Origin: Helichrysum umbraculigerum
Lineage: Eukaryota > Streptophyta > Magnoliopsida > Asterales > Asteraceae
Direction: 5' to 3'
Length of the DNA stretch: 64,000 nucleotides
NCBI GenBank assembly: GCA_949592205.1
Contig: CATIUR010000001.1
Location: forward strand, 14,895,501-14,959,500
Below, one piece after another: positions 12,005 to 23,037 of the stretch. A program made the translations under genes and the position numbers. A model generated the notes under the pieces. The model was not told where the DNA came from. It saw only the letters and a list, made by a program, of their open reading frames with translations, and ran no database searches. The stretch's first letter is position 1; each line of letters begins with the position of its first letter.

Positions 12005-14609
12005 TGATGGCACCCGAAAGCATCGGTGTCGTTGATGGTAACTAATCGGGCGCCAACAGGGGTTTCAAAATTTATATTTAGCTGGGCTTAAATTATACGT
12101 ACTACCTACTCTGGTTAGCAAGCGGTAAGTATGACCTAAGATCGTTCTATGAATCCAAACGTGTGAGTGATTAAAGCTGGTGCTTTCGTTAGGGAAGTAT
12201 TTAGGATGGAACAAAGTAGGTAGGTTTGGGGGTTTTTAGATTAAAGACTGGTAATTAAAATGCAGAAAAGTAAATTGCAGTAAATTAAAGTGCAGAAAAG
12301 CAGATAAAGATAAATATGTGATTGCTGAGACTTCGATAATTAATGTTTCAGGATGACAGATTAAACAGGGACAATACTAAATGTTATGGACAAACTATTA
12401 GGAGTAAACTCTAGAACCCTACCAATTAAGTTTCCCATTGGCATGTTACTAGGAACTAGGTTATCATGATTCTGATCGAAGCAATACGCAAACTTCCAAT
12501 ACTCATCTAGTTGAAAGATGAGCAACCTATCTTGGCTTGTTACCGAGGTGCATGAATCAGTAGCGTATCGTCTCATAGGTCCGACCGTTCTTAACCCCTA
12601 AAATAATTTACTATTCCATTAGCATGCAGATTAATAACTTCGTATGTTTAGACCGTTGATTATGTAAGACTTAGTGTTTTAAGGATTCTAGGTCGCTAGG
12701 ACTTTACTCTTATTCCTAAGTCTTGTTTCATGCACTAAGATTTGGTTACTTCAACTTATGACTTGAGTTCTCCTTTTCAAACAGTTATACATCCCTGGAT
12801 TATTCGCAGTTTATAAAAACGTGTTTCATATGCAGACCATGCCTTTCAGTAATCAGACAGTGTACTTTACATGGTAGTTCAACTGCTTCTTACATCAAAC
12901 ATGCGGTCAAGAGTAATTGACGGTGAAAGTGACACTCTAAACTAACTAAATGTAAAGCAATGCAGAAATGTAAACCTAATATATACAACTAGTGGGTTCA
13001 CTGTGTCTTACTTATTGCATGTCATGGGCATAGATAACTACTTACCATAATTAAGGTTGATCAGGTCCTAATTACTAGGTTGCAGTCACGTGGATAACCA
13101 GAAAGGGTACTCCATAAATTAAACTCAAGTTCATAAATTCTCAACGATACAAGGGTCATTAATTCCTATTTTATCTGAACGTGTTTTACGAACATCATTT
13201 TATTGTGCATTGACTTTCGTAGGATATACCAGTTAGTTATGAAGTTGTATTATCCTTTCGGAATTCCAACTGTAAACCAGAGCTGATTCCAGTGATGTAA
13301 CTACCTTTGGTCGTTTATTGACGTCCATACATTTGTACTCCGCTTGAAGCGTTTCCAGTACTATATCAAATAAACAGTCGAATAGGGGCCGTCACATCAC
13401 ATTACGATTGTCGTACACTAATCATATAATGTCATCCTTACTTATAAGTATCTACATCATCAACAATCACAATAATAGACTACTCGCAATTGATGGCAAT
13501 AAATATATCACATACCAAGCAATAATACATAATTAGAGTATGAAATAAAGCAAGTATGATAAAGGTTTAGATATCACCCGGAAATAAATGCGTAGCAGCG
13601 TATTATTATAATTGACAACTCGTTCACACGTACAAAGATGAATCTCCAAACTCCTAACGTTCGCTCTAGCCTCTACGTTAATCCAAATATTAATTACAAT
13701 AATCCTAGACTAAAATATGAGAGAGTTTTTAGAGTGAGAAAGTGAAAATGGATGAGTGAGAGTATGTGTATGAGTGTGAATTTGAGAATGTGAGTGTGTC
13801 TTGCAAATGAGCCTCATGCCTCCTATTTATAGGAGAGTTTTGGTGCATGTTAGCAAGTGGAAGCTCACAATAGCTAAAGGTGGAAAAGGTGGTGGCACCG
13901 GGTACGGGAAGGTGGTGGCACCGGGTACGGGAAGGTGGTGGCACGAGGTACGTAAAGTTGCGTAAATGTGGTGCACGAGGTACGTAAAGTTGCGTAAAGG
14001 TCTAGCATCGGGTACACGCAAGGACCAAAAAGCGTGAAGCATGCGGGAGGGTGGCAGCCGGCGGCGGCCTGGTGGCTGGCCGGCGGCGGCTGGCTGATAC
14101 CCGCACCAGTTCATCGCCTGTTGTCTCGTTTCTCGATTCGCGCGTGTTTTCTTCGTTATGCGTCCGTTTGCGTCGATTCTTTTTTTGTTGGATTTGTAAT
14201 TCAAAAAGAAGACTTTGATGAAAAGATATCCCAAAAATATGTCTCTGAACTTTAGATGTGTCGTACGAATCGTTTGGATCTTCCGACGTACGTAGAATCT
14301 TCGTTCTTCGTCCGTTTTTGTTGATTCTTCTTCTGTTGGATTCGTAATTTGAAAACGAACAGCTTGGATGAGATGGATGTTGGTGATGGGCACTTTTGTC
14401 TTGAAATCTCATTTTGATGTCTTGAATCTTCAAACGTGCGTGGAATCTTCGTTTTACATCCGTTTTGCTTGATTTTCATCGTGCAACCTTGTTTTGACCA
14501 TCTTGGCATAATACTATTGATTTGTAATGGTTTTGAGTTAAAATGCCAAGAATCGTTCCGGAATGAGAGAGATATCGGTAGTAAAAACGTGACTTTTTAC
14601 GCGATATCA
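12005..14609 (-). repeat. 5' LTR of element F (about 2605 bp)
   Basis: Minus strand: begins TGATATCGCG at 14609 and ends ..GTGCCATCA at 12005. TATA box TATAAATA (minus) is at 13831-13824. It contains tandem repeats (13888-14005) and a GC-rich tract of GGCGGC triplets (about 14050-14095). It contains no gene: reading frames here are small and unrelated to known proteins. Confidence 0.75.
13888..14005. repeat. Two adjacent tandem repeats in the element F LTR
   Basis: A 23-bp unit (GGTGGTGGCACCGGGTACGG plus GAA) begins at 13888, 13911 and 13934 (last copy diverging). It is followed by about two copies of a ~31-bp unit containing CACGAGGTACGTAAAGTTGCG. The solo LTR E has a comparable but diverged stretch at about 51085-51155. 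Confidence 0.8.
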
Positions 14610-15577
14610 GCAACTTAGATCATTCATCACTAAGATAGAAAACCAAATGAATCAGAAAGTTAAAATCATTAGAAGTGACAATGGTACAGAATTTAAAAAT
14701 AAATTGATGGATAAATTCTGTGATTCAAAAGGTATTGAAAGACAGTTTAGTGCTCCTAGAACTCCACAACAAAATGGGGTTGCTGAAAGAAAGAATAGGA
14801 CACTAATTGAGGCTGCTAGAACAATGTTAGCAGATGCCAAATTACCAATGACTTTCTGGGCTGAAGCAATTAGCACTGCGTGCTATGTTCAGAACAGAAC
14901 ATTAGTTATTAAGCCTCACAACAAGACACCATATGAGCTAATTTTCAATAGAAAACCTTTAGTTAGCTTTTTGAAACCATTTGGTTGTCCTGTTACCATC
15001 TTAAATACCAAGGATCACTTAGGCAAATTTCAAAGCAAAATTGATGAAGGATGTTTTGTTGGATACTCTATTCCCAGTATAGCCTATAGAGTATTCAATC
15101 ACAGAACTAGAATTGTGGAGGAAACTATGAATTTGACTTTCAATGAACACACTCCAAATGTTGTAGGAACAGGAACAGCACACTTGTTTGATTTAGATGC
15201 TCTAACCAAATCATTTAGACACTTGTATGAGACATCAAATGCAGGTACAAATGCAGCTGTGCAGGTTGAAGCAGATAAGAAAAAAGGAAAATCACCTGAA
15301 TATGTTCTCTTTCCCATCTGGACTCCTGATCCTCCAGATGTTTTTGAATCTCCACAACAACAAAGTTCAGAACAAATCACAACCATTGATGATGATGAGA
15401 ATACATCATCAGATCTTGATCTACAACAAAGAGAAGAGGAAGCAGATCAAAGGAATGCTGAGAATGTATCAGATAATGTAGATGAAGATCAAAGTCCTCC
15501 ATGTCATAATGTGTCTGATCCCACTGATTTGGATCAGAACATGACAAATCTTGAAACCAATATTCCTGAATCATCTT
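14610..15577 (+). pseudogene. pol: Element C integrase, fragment
   Basis: The frame 14647-15577 holds the second half of the integrase core (RSDNGTEFKN, SAPRTPQQNGVAERKNR, FWAEA.STACY), the GKFQSK..EGCFVGYS region and an acidic linker with PIWTPDPPD. It is about two-thirds identical by eye to the same region of element B. It is cut on the left at the F boundary and on the right by insertion of B in the linker before RT. Confidence 0.85.
15573..15577. repeat. Target site duplication of element B, left copy (ATCTT)
   Basis: ATCTT directly precedes the 5' LTR and is repeated at 27501-27505 directly after the 3' LTR. Confidence 0.95.
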
Positions 15578-16125
15578 TGTTGAGAACTGAGACACTGCTA
15601 GATTTGCTCAGAATACAAGTATTGTGCCGCTGTTAGAAGTACAACCACTGTTAGTAGTTGCCACTGCTAGTTAGTAGCTGTCGCTGTCAAGTAGTTTGTC
15701 TAACAGTGCCACTGTTAGTGTGTAGTTTGTATTTTGTATCAAGTACTCAACCACTGTTGATAATATACGAGTACTACCCCTGTTAGTGTTATAGATAACC
15801 ACTGTTGGTTAGATATAGTTGAATATAGAGAATTATGGAATAGATATGATTCCATAATAGTTTGATTCTGTAAAGGACTCTATATGTTATAAATAGAGAT
15901 CTTGTAAAACCCTAGAGTAGGACGAATTCATTCTAGTTATTAGCTTCAAGGTTGTAAACCCTAACACAAATTGTGTGTTCGTATTATTGTTAATAATATT
16001 GAAGCTTTTGATTAGATATTCTGTTATATACAAGTTTGTTCTTCAAGTTATTAATAAACTATTCCGCAAGCTTATTAATAATCAATCAAAGTAATACATA
16101 CTAAGATCTCTAGCTGGGATCATCA
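15578..16125 (+). repeat. 5' LTR of element B (548 bp)
   Basis: TG..CA ends. TATA box TATAAATA at 15888-15895, so U3 is about 340 bp. U3 carries about eight copies of a CCACTGTTAG-type motif between 15626 and 15808, including a perfect inverted repeat CTAACAGTGCCACTGTTAG at 15700-15718. Confidence 0.95.
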
Positions 16126-16127
16126 AG

Positions 16128-16139
16128 TGGTATCAGAGC
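16128..16139 (+). promoter_or_regulatory. Primer binding site of element B
   Basis: TGGTATCAGAGC two bases after the LTR; complementary to the 3' end of initiator-methionine tRNA, as is usual in plant copia elements. Confidence 0.95.
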
Positions 16140-16202
16140 TTGATATTACTTTGATCTTGAAGAAGGTAATTGAATTTCGCAGCTTTTTCAACAAATAACA
16201 AG

Positions 16203-18833
16203 ATGTCTACTGAATCAATGGAAGGTATACAAGCTACAAAGATTCCCATGCTCAAACCTGATGAGTTTGAGCTATGGCAGACTAGGATTAGGCAATACAT
16301 GTTGCTTACGGATTATATGATGTGGGAGGTGGTTACTAATGGACCAAACTATACTAAGGATGCAGATGGTAAAAAGGAAGAAAGACCACCACCAAAGTCT
16401 GATGCAGAGAGAAAAGAAAGAGCAACAGAGTGGAAGGCATTAAGTACTCTACTTTTGTCTATTCCTAATGAGTATCAAAGGAAGTTTGAAAACTGTGAAG
16501 ATGCTCAGGTTCTTATGCAAGCAATTGTTAAGAGATTTGGTGGTAATGATAACACCAAGAAGAATAAGAGATCTCTTCTCAAACAACAGTTTGAAAACTT
16601 TGCAGGTGTAAAGTCTGAAACTCTGACTCAGACTTTTGATAGGTTTCAAAAACTTGTGGGTGATTTAGAAAATCACAGTGTCAAGATTGATAAAGATGAC
16701 TTGAACAGGAAGTTTCTAAGATCACTTGGTACAGATTGGAATATGTACACTGTGGGACTTAGACAAAGTCCAGATCTTGAAGAGAAAGAGATTGAAGACC
16801 TGTACAATGATCTGAGGAATTTTGAGCCTGAAGTTCTAGCGTTGAAACAGTCCAATGGTAGCTCTAACAATGCTGCTTTTGTTTCTGTTGGTGAATCTGG
16901 TAGTTGTAGCACATCTGGTGCTAATGATAATGTATTGGAAGCATTCTTTGCAAGCCATGTGAATTCATCATTAACTACAGAAGATTTGGAGCAGGTTAGT
17001 GAAGAGGACCTGGAAGAGATGGATTTAAGATGGCAGATGGCCATGATTACAATCAGGGCAAAGAGGTTTATGCAGAGTTCTGGGAACAGAAATTTTTCTT
17101 ACAAGAGAGATGGTGTAGCTGGTTTTGACAAGAGCAAGGTGGAGTGTTTCAACTGTCACAAGATGGGACACTTTGCTAGGGAGTGTAAGAGCACACAGGC
17201 TGGAGGATCTCAGAATGGTTTTGTAAGAAATAATTCTGGTCCTCAAAGAAGATTGATACCAGTTCAGAACACCACTTCAGATTCATTGGTTGCTCAAGAT
17301 GGAATGGGAGGATTTGACTGGAGTGATCAGGAAGAGCTTGTAACCACAAATCAAGCTTTGATGGCTGTCACAGAAGAACCAGAGCCTTCAGACATTCCAT
17401 ATGAGGTACAATCTAAATTATGTTCTCCTGCATGCAAGAAAATGGTTAAATTTTATAGGGATCATAATATGGTTGTGTGTAATGAATTAAAAGCTTGTAA
17501 GGAAAAGAGTCAACATGCCACTTTAGCTATTGAAAACTTAGAAAATCAGATAAAAGCTTATGAAAAGAATGAATCTCAATTTCACTTAGATATTAAGTAT
17601 CTAAATTGGGAAAAGAAAGCTTTACAAACAAAAGTTGATATGCTAAGTGCTAAGTTGGCTGAGGCAATTTCTGATAAGGAGTCAATAAAATTGAAAGTTG
17701 ATGAATTGGAAAATGTTTCAAAAGGTGTTCAAAACTTAATCAAGTCTCAAATTCATGATAAATTAAAACTTGGATTAGGTTACAACCTTAATGCTGTTCC
17801 TCCACCTTATAATCATACTTATTTCCCACCTAAAAGTGATTTTGTTTTAGAAACACTTAAGGTAGGTGTGTCTGAGGAGGTTAAAAAGGTAGATCCAGTT
17901 GTTAATTGTGATGATAATGTGAATTTTGATAAAGTTGAGGTATCTGATTGGACTGAGGAAGATGAGAGTGATAGTGATAGCTCATCTAGTGGTAATTCTG
18001 TGGATGATTGTGTTAAGCCTATTACTGGTCTAGTTTCTGAACTTAATAGTACTAAACTAGAAGAGGGTAAAAAGATGTTTGTTGAGAAAGCAAAAGCTCA
18101 AATAGATCAAGTCAGGAAAACCAACAAGGCCAGTTCAGGTTTAGGGTATGTACACAAAAAGGTCAATACTGAATCAAAAGACAAGTTGAAATCTGAGTGT
18201 GATAAGTGTACATGTAAATCAAAGAAGTCTGAGTTACATACTGCAAGTAATGTGAATAAATCCATTCCCAGGGGTAATCAAAGAAATTGGAACCAATTGG
18301 TTTCACAAAGGTTGGGTAATGGGTTTGAATGTGTGAAAAGAAAGTCATGTTTTATTTGTGGTAGATATAATCATCTTCAACAGGACTGTTACTACAATCC
18401 TAAAAATAATAGGAACAGTGGTACAGGTCATGTGTTGATAAATAAGCCTAACAGAGGCAAGGCTGCAGCCCCTGTTAATGCTACAGCAGTGCCCCTGTCA
18501 ACGGCTAACAGAGGCAAGACACGAACAGGGGAGGGTTTGACCACTGTCAGGCATGGTACCTCTGCTGGTATTAAACATTTCAAAAGAATGTATATACCAA
18601 GTAAAGCTACCACTGCCAGGGTAATCAATACAAACTTAAAGGTGACCACTGTCAGACCATTAACCCCTGTCAGGTCTAAAACAGATTGTTTTTGGAGACA
18701 TACAAATGTATCTACATCTAAAGTTTCCAAAACCAATGCAGCACTGAGATCAATCACTGTCAAAAGGGTTGATGTCAAAGATGCTCATGGGAAACCCAAA
18801 GCCAAATTGGTTTGGGTTCCCAAGAAAAACTAA
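16203..18833 (+). CDS. gag: Element B Gag (876 aa)
   Basis: The start at 16203 (MSTESMEGIQATKIPML) is chosen because element D begins at the same point; an in-frame ATG at 16170 would add 11 residues lying in the leader. The N-terminal part has the copia gag-polypeptide (UBN2-type) region with LKPDEFELWQTRIRQYM and KRFGGND. Zinc knuckles: CFNCHKMGHFAREC (residues about 315-328) and CFICGRYNHLQQDC (about 716-729). A Lys/Glu-rich coiled coil lies between (about 420-520), with an acidic Ser-rich stretch before the second knuckle. The end is basic. Its coding sequence carries several copies of the LTR motif (18468-18673). The frame is fully open. Role: coat protein that packages the RNA into virus-like particles in the cytoplasm. 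Confidence 0.95.
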   Translation: MSTESMEGIQATKIPMLKPDEFELWQTRIRQYMLLTDYMMWEVVTNGPNYTKDADGKKEERPPPKSDAERKERATEWKALSTLLLSIPNEYQRKFENCEDAQVLMQAIVKRFGGNDNTKKNKRSLLKQQFENFAGVKSETLTQTFDRFQKLVGDLENHSVKIDKDDLNRKFLRSLGTDWNMYTVGLRQSPDLEEKEIEDLYNDLRNFEPEVLALKQSNGSSNNAAFVSVGESGSCSTSGANDNVLEAFFASHVNSSLTTEDLEQVSEEDLEEMDLRWQMAMITIRAKRFMQSSGNRNFSYKRDGVAGFDKSKVECFNCHKMGHFARECKSTQAGGSQNGFVRNNSGPQRRLIPVQNTTSDSLVAQDGMGGFDWSDQEELVTTNQALMAVTEEPEPSDIPYEVQSKLCSPACKKMVKFYRDHNMVVCNELKACKEKSQHATLAIENLENQIKAYEKNESQFHLDIKYLNWEKKALQTKVDMLSAKLAEAISDKESIKLKVDELENVSKGVQNLIKSQIHDKLKLGLGYNLNAVPPPYNHTYFPPKSDFVLETLKVGVSEEVKKVDPVVNCDDNVNFDKVEVSDWTEEDESDSDSSSSGNSVDDCVKPITGLVSELNSTKLEEGKKMFVEKAKAQIDQVRKTNKASSGLGYVHKKVNTESKDKLKSECDKCTCKSKKSELHTASNVNKSIPRGNQRNWNQLVSQRLGNGFECVKRKSCFICGRYNHLQQDCYYNPKNNRNSGTGHVLINKPNRGKAAAPVNATAVPLSTANRGKTRTGEGLTTVRHGTSAGIKHFKRMYIPSKATTARVINTNLKVTTVRPLTPVRSKTDCFWRHTNVSTSKVSKTNAALRSITVKRVDVKDAHGKPKAKLVWVPKKN

Positions 18834-21800
18834 TTGTTTTTCTCATATATGTGCAGGGCAAGCCACCAAGCTTATGGCATATTGATTCTGGCTGTTCAAG
18901 ACACATGACTGGAGACAGGAAAAAGCTACAGGACTTTAAAGCGTTTGATGGAGGAGATGTAGCATTTGGAAGCAATCCTAAAGGAGGTAAAATCACAGGT
19001 AAAGGTAAGGTAAAAAGCAGTAAGCTCACTTTCAATGATGTTTATTATGTTGAGCAATTGAGATACAATTTGCTTAGTGTGAGTCAAATCACAGATAAGC
19101 AAAATCCTGTATATTTCACTGACACAGAATGCCTTATACTTTCTGAAAAACTCAAAATACCTGAAGATAAGATTTTAATGAGAGTTCCAAGAAAGGATAA
19201 TGTATACTGTAGTGATTTAAACAAGATGGAATCTCAAAATGTTAACTGTCTCATTTCTAAAGCTACTGTATCTGAATCTGAACTATGGCATAGGAGGACG
19301 TGTCACTTGAATTTCAGGACCATGAATAAACTTGTTAGGAATAAGCTAGTGAGAGGCTTACCTGAAAAGTTATTTGAATGTAGTGACCACTGTGTAGCAT
19401 GTCTAAAAGGCAAGCAACACAAGACCTCGTATAAGACCAAGCTTGTGAATACCAATACCACTCCCTTACACCTGTTACATATGGATTTGTTTGGCCCTAC
19501 CAATGTAGCTAGTCAAGGGAAGAAATCTTACTGTTTGGTAATAACTGATGATTACTCTAGAATGAGTTGGGTGTTCTTTCTTAGGACTAAGGATGAGACA
19601 GGTGAAATACTTAGATCATTCATAACTAGGATTGAGAATTCAACTAATCAAAAGGTTAAGATCATCAGGTGTGATAATGGGACAGAATTTAAGAATCATG
19701 AGATGAATAAGTTCTGTGAGGATAAAGGTATAGAAAGACAGTATAGTGCACCTAGGACTCCACAACAAAATGGAGTAGCTGAGAGGAGGAATAGGACACT
19801 AATTGAGGCTGCTAGAAGCATGCTAGCAGATGCTAAACTTCCAATGTCCTTTTGGGCAGAGGCAGTTAGCACTGCTTGTTATGTTTTGAATAGGATTTTG
19901 ATTATTAAACCTCATAACAAGACACCCTATGAGTTATTCTTTAAGAGAAAACCTTTGGTTAGCTTTTTAAAACCATTTGGATGTCCTTGTACTGTCTTAA
20001 ATACCAGAGATCATCTTGGTAAGTTTCAGAGTAAGGTAGATGAGGGTGTATTTGTTGGATACTCTATTCAAAGCAAGGCTTATAGAGTATTTAACAAAAG
20101 GACTAGGATCATAGAAGAGACCATGGATGTGACCTTTAATGAACATACATCAAATGTAGAAGGAAAAGGTCCAGAAGTTTTGTTTGATATTGATGCACTA
20201 ACCCATGCTTTTAGATATCCATATTTGTCTATTAGTGCAGATACAGATGCAGGTAATGATGCAGGTAAAGATGGGAATTCAACCTCAAGTCAAACTAAAA
20301 AGGATGACTTGAAGTATGTATTGTTTCCTATTTGGTCTCCAGATCCTCCAGAAGCATTCCAGTTAGAGCAAGATGAACCTTCAGATGATTCAAGTGGGTC
20401 AAGTAGCAAAAATGGTTCAAAGGATGCAGATGGTTCAATTCCAACAGAAAATCAACCATTTACTTCAAAGGGTTCTCATATAGTTTCAGAGCATGATTCA
20501 GAAGGAGAGCCCGATTCTCCAAAATTTGTTGAACAAAGTCCTCCATTTCAAGTTTTGGAAAGGACTTCTTTGTCAGATTCTGAAGCAACTCCAAAGCCTT
20601 CAAAAGAAAGAGAGGAAAGAGAGTCTTTCTCAGACTCTGAGGTAGATAATCTATTGGGTTCTAATTTGGAAAGAGAGTTACTTGATACTTCTACCTCTAA
20701 GTATTTGGTTCATAAAGATCATTCTTTGGATTTGATTATTGGTGATATTATGACTCCTGTTCAGACAAGACATCAAACCAAGGTAAGAGAAGAAGATGTA
20801 CATACTTCATTATATGTATGTTTTCTTTCTCAGATGGAACCAAAGAAGGCAGTGGAGGCTCTCAAAGATCCAAGCTGGATTGAATCTATGCAGGAAGAAT
20901 TGTTGCAATTCAAACTGCAAGATGTGTGGGATTTGGTTGATCTTCCAAAAGGAAAGAAAGCTATAGGCACAAGATGGATCTTTAAGAACAAGAGAGATGA
21001 AAGAGGGATAGTGATCAAGAATAAGGCTCGGTTGGTAGCACAGGGGTACACACAGGAAGAAGGCATAGATTATGATGATGTCTTTGCCCCTGTTGCTAGA
21101 ATAGAAGCTATTAGATTATTTTTAGCTTATGCATCTTATCAGGATTTCAAAGTCTATCAAATGGATGTGAAGAGTGCTTTTCTTCATGGTCTAATTGATG
21201 ATGAGGTGTATGTTTGCCAACCACCAGGGTTTGAAGATCCAACATATCCAGATAGAGTGTGCAGATTGAAGAAAGCATTGTATGGATTACATCAAGCTCC
21301 AAGAGCTTGGTATGATACTCTATCTGAGTACTTGCTCAAGAATGGATTCAAGCGAGGTACTATTGACAAGACATTGTTTACCAAGAGGGTTCAAAGAGAT
21401 ATATTGCTGGTACAGGTGTATGTTGATGATATTATTTTCGGGTCTACAAGGGATTCATTGTGCAAAGAGTTTGAGGATTTAATGCATAAGAAGTTCAAAA
21501 TGAGTTCAATGGGTGAACTCACATTCTTTTTAGGATTGCAGGTCAAGCAGAAGTTAGATGGAATCTTTATTAACCAAGGGAAGTATGTGAAAGATATTTT
21601 GAATAAATTTGGTTATAAAGATGTGAAGGTAGCTAGCACTCCCATGGAGGCACATAAACATCTTAATTCTGATCCTGAGGGGGAGGAAGTAGATGTGCAC
21701 TTATACAGGTCAATGATTGGTTCATTGATGTATTTAACTTCATCTAGACCTGATATAATGTTTGCAGTGTGTCTTTGTGCTAGATATCAGACCAATCCAA

Positions 21801-22363
21801 AGCAGTCACACATGTATGCTGTGAAGAGGATCTTTAGATACTTGAAAGGTCAACCAGACTTGGGCCTTTGGTATGCTAAAGGATCAGATTTTGAGCTAAA
21901 GGCCTTCACAGATAGTGACTATGGTGGTGAGAATATGGATAGGAAATCGACTAGTGGAGGATGTCAATTTCTTGGAAATAGGTTAGTGTCATGGCAATGT
22001 AAAAAGCAGACCACAGTTTCCACTTCTACAGCAGAAGCAGAATATGTTGCAGCATCAAGTTGCTGTGCACAGGTTCTTTGGATTCAGAATCAAATGCTGG
22101 ATTATGGTTTGACTTTCATGAACACTCCTATTTATATTGATAATACTTCTGCTATTAGTATCATTCAGAATCCAGTTAAGCATTCAAAAACCAAACACAT
22201 TGAGATCAAATATCATTTTATACGAGATTGTTATGATAAAAGATTGATTCATATTTTTAAAATTCATACTGATAATCAACTTGCAGATCTTTTTACAAAA
22301 GCATTTGATGTAGGAAGATTTACATTTTTGATAACTAATATTGGTATGATCAATCTCACGTAG
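18812..22363 (+). CDS. pol: Element B Pol: protease, integrase, RT, RNase H
   Basis: The open frame is 18812-22363. Homology to pol starts about 18857 (GKPPSLWHIDSG), just after an acceptor-like TGTGCAG. Protease: DSGCSRHMTG (about 18883). Integrase: HRRTCH and HCVACLKGK zinc ligands, TDDYSR, CDNGTEF and the QQNGVAERRNR region. A 130-residue acidic Ser-rich linker follows. RT: GTRWIFKNK, VYQMDVKSAFLHG, YVDDIIFGST (about 21418). RNase H: DSDYGG, STAEAEY, and the final LADLFTKAF. No stop or frameshift, and all expected catalytic Asp/Glu residues are seen. It is in the -1 frame relative to gag (22-bp overlap), so expression needs a frameshift or splicing. No slippery heptamer is obvious. Confidence 0.95.
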   Translation: MGSQEKLIVFLIYVQGKPPSLWHIDSGCSRHMTGDRKKLQDFKAFDGGDVAFGSNPKGGKITGKGKVKSSKLTFNDVYYVEQLRYNLLSVSQITDKQNPVYFTDTECLILSEKLKIPEDKILMRVPRKDNVYCSDLNKMESQNVNCLISKATVSESELWHRRTCHLNFRTMNKLVRNKLVRGLPEKLFECSDHCVACLKGKQHKTSYKTKLVNTNTTPLHLLHMDLFGPTNVASQGKKSYCLVITDDYSRMSWVFFLRTKDETGEILRSFITRIENSTNQKVKIIRCDNGTEFKNHEMNKFCEDKGIERQYSAPRTPQQNGVAERRNRTLIEAARSMLADAKLPMSFWAEAVSTACYVLNRILIIKPHNKTPYELFFKRKPLVSFLKPFGCPCTVLNTRDHLGKFQSKVDEGVFVGYSIQSKAYRVFNKRTRIIEETMDVTFNEHTSNVEGKGPEVLFDIDALTHAFRYPYLSISADTDAGNDAGKDGNSTSSQTKKDDLKYVLFPIWSPDPPEAFQLEQDEPSDDSSGSSSKNGSKDADGSIPTENQPFTSKGSHIVSEHDSEGEPDSPKFVEQSPPFQVLERTSLSDSEATPKPSKEREERESFSDSEVDNLLGSNLERELLDTSTSKYLVHKDHSLDLIIGDIMTPVQTRHQTKVREEDVHTSLYVCFLSQMEPKKAVEALKDPSWIESMQEELLQFKLQDVWDLVDLPKGKKAIGTRWIFKNKRDERGIVIKNKARLVAQGYTQEEGIDYDDVFAPVARIEAIRLFLAYASYQDFKVYQMDVKSAFLHGLIDDEVYVCQPPGFEDPTYPDRVCRLKKALYGLHQAPRAWYDTLSEYLLKNGFKRGTIDKTLFTKRVQRDILLVQVYVDDIIFGSTRDSLCKEFEDLMHKKFKMSSMGELTFFLGLQVKQKLDGIFINQGKYVKDILNKFGYKDVKVASTPMEAHKHLNSDPEGEEVDVHLYRSMIGSLMYLTSSRPDIMFAVCLCARYQTNPKQSHMYAVKRIFRYLKGQPDLGLWYAKGSDFELKAFTDSDYGGENMDRKSTSGGCQFLGNRLVSWQCKKQTTVSTSTAEAEYVAASSCCAQVLWIQNQMLDYGLTFMNTPIYIDNTSAISIIQNPVKHSKTKHIEIKYHFIRDCYDKRLIHIFKIHTDNQLADLFTKAFDVGRFTFLITNIGMINLT

Positions 22364-23037
22364 TGTTTTGGTCTGGATTTGATACTAACAGGGGTAAAAT
22401 ATATTGTATGTGACAGGGTCAGGTGTTGCCACTGTTAGCTTCATAATGATAACAGATGGTGCCACTGTTAGTTTACCTTTGCCACTGTCAATGTATTTTA
22501 AACCCCTGCTGTATATGTGTGTAATTTAACCCCTGCTAGTTGTTTTTCTTAGTTTAATATTGCAGGTTTCAGCCACTGTCAAGAGACATCACTTGAGCTG
22601 GAATTTAATGTTTTCTTTGTTTCTTCTTATCTTTTGGTTAAAAAAAAAATAATAATAATAAATAAATAAAAAAAATTCGTTGTCTAACTAAGCTAAGTTT
22701 ATGCCCCTGTTAGTTCTAAGTTGGCGTTTCCTTTGTCGGATGCCCCTGCTAGACTATCAGACGCTGCTAGCTTTGTTAGATGGTTAGAAAGGGTTGACTA
22801 TAAATTGATCAAGTGAGGTACCCCTGTTGGGTTTGTTTGTAAATTGTGCCCCTGTTGGGTATAACCAGCAGTGCCACTGCTAGTTCTATTTTTAGGGCTT
22901 GGCACTGTCATCAAATAAATACTCAAGTACTTCACTTTTTCAATTACGCTTTCAAAATTTTCAAAACCCTTCAATAATCGCTCTCGCTTTGAGTTGTTTA
23001 TTGTAATTCACTCTTCGTTCGTTCATCAATTTCTTCA
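22364..23037 (+). other. Element B pol-ORF3 spacer with motif array
   Basis: Non-coding. It holds about 15 copies of the motif also seen in the LTR (CCACTGTTAG, CCCCTGTTAG, CCCCTGCTAG, CCACTGTCA), for example 22428-22438, 22461-22471, 22529-22539, 22703-22713 and 22742-22752. An acceptor-like site ATTGCAG|GT ends at 22565 after a T-rich stretch. A 10-A run starts at 22640. Confidence 0.85.

Larger units (their letters stand above)
11150..14609 (-). mobile_element. Element F: truncated gypsy-type element with Athila/Tat-like PBS
   Basis: Read on the minus strand: an LTR of about 2.6 kb (14609 to 12005), six bases, a PBS (11998-11981), then a short coding region that runs into element A's LTR. 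The LTR start TGATATCGCG and much of its length match element E (43217-52954 without G). The right edge at 14609 abuts integrase of element C without its upstream part, so insertion or later deletion removed the left half of C. Downstream gag-pol and the 3' LTR are missing. Confidence 0.7.

Noticed and set aside
13827..14509. Several overlapping minus-strand frames of 85-188 codons
   Set aside because: They lie within the LTR of F, overlap in different frames and show no recognisable domain or codon pattern.
18820..18836. Slippery heptamer for -1 frameshifting at the end of element B gag
   Set aside because: The sequence GAAAAAC at the gag end does not fit the X XXY YYZ pattern well, and D has GAGAAAC at the same place with pol in the gag frame.
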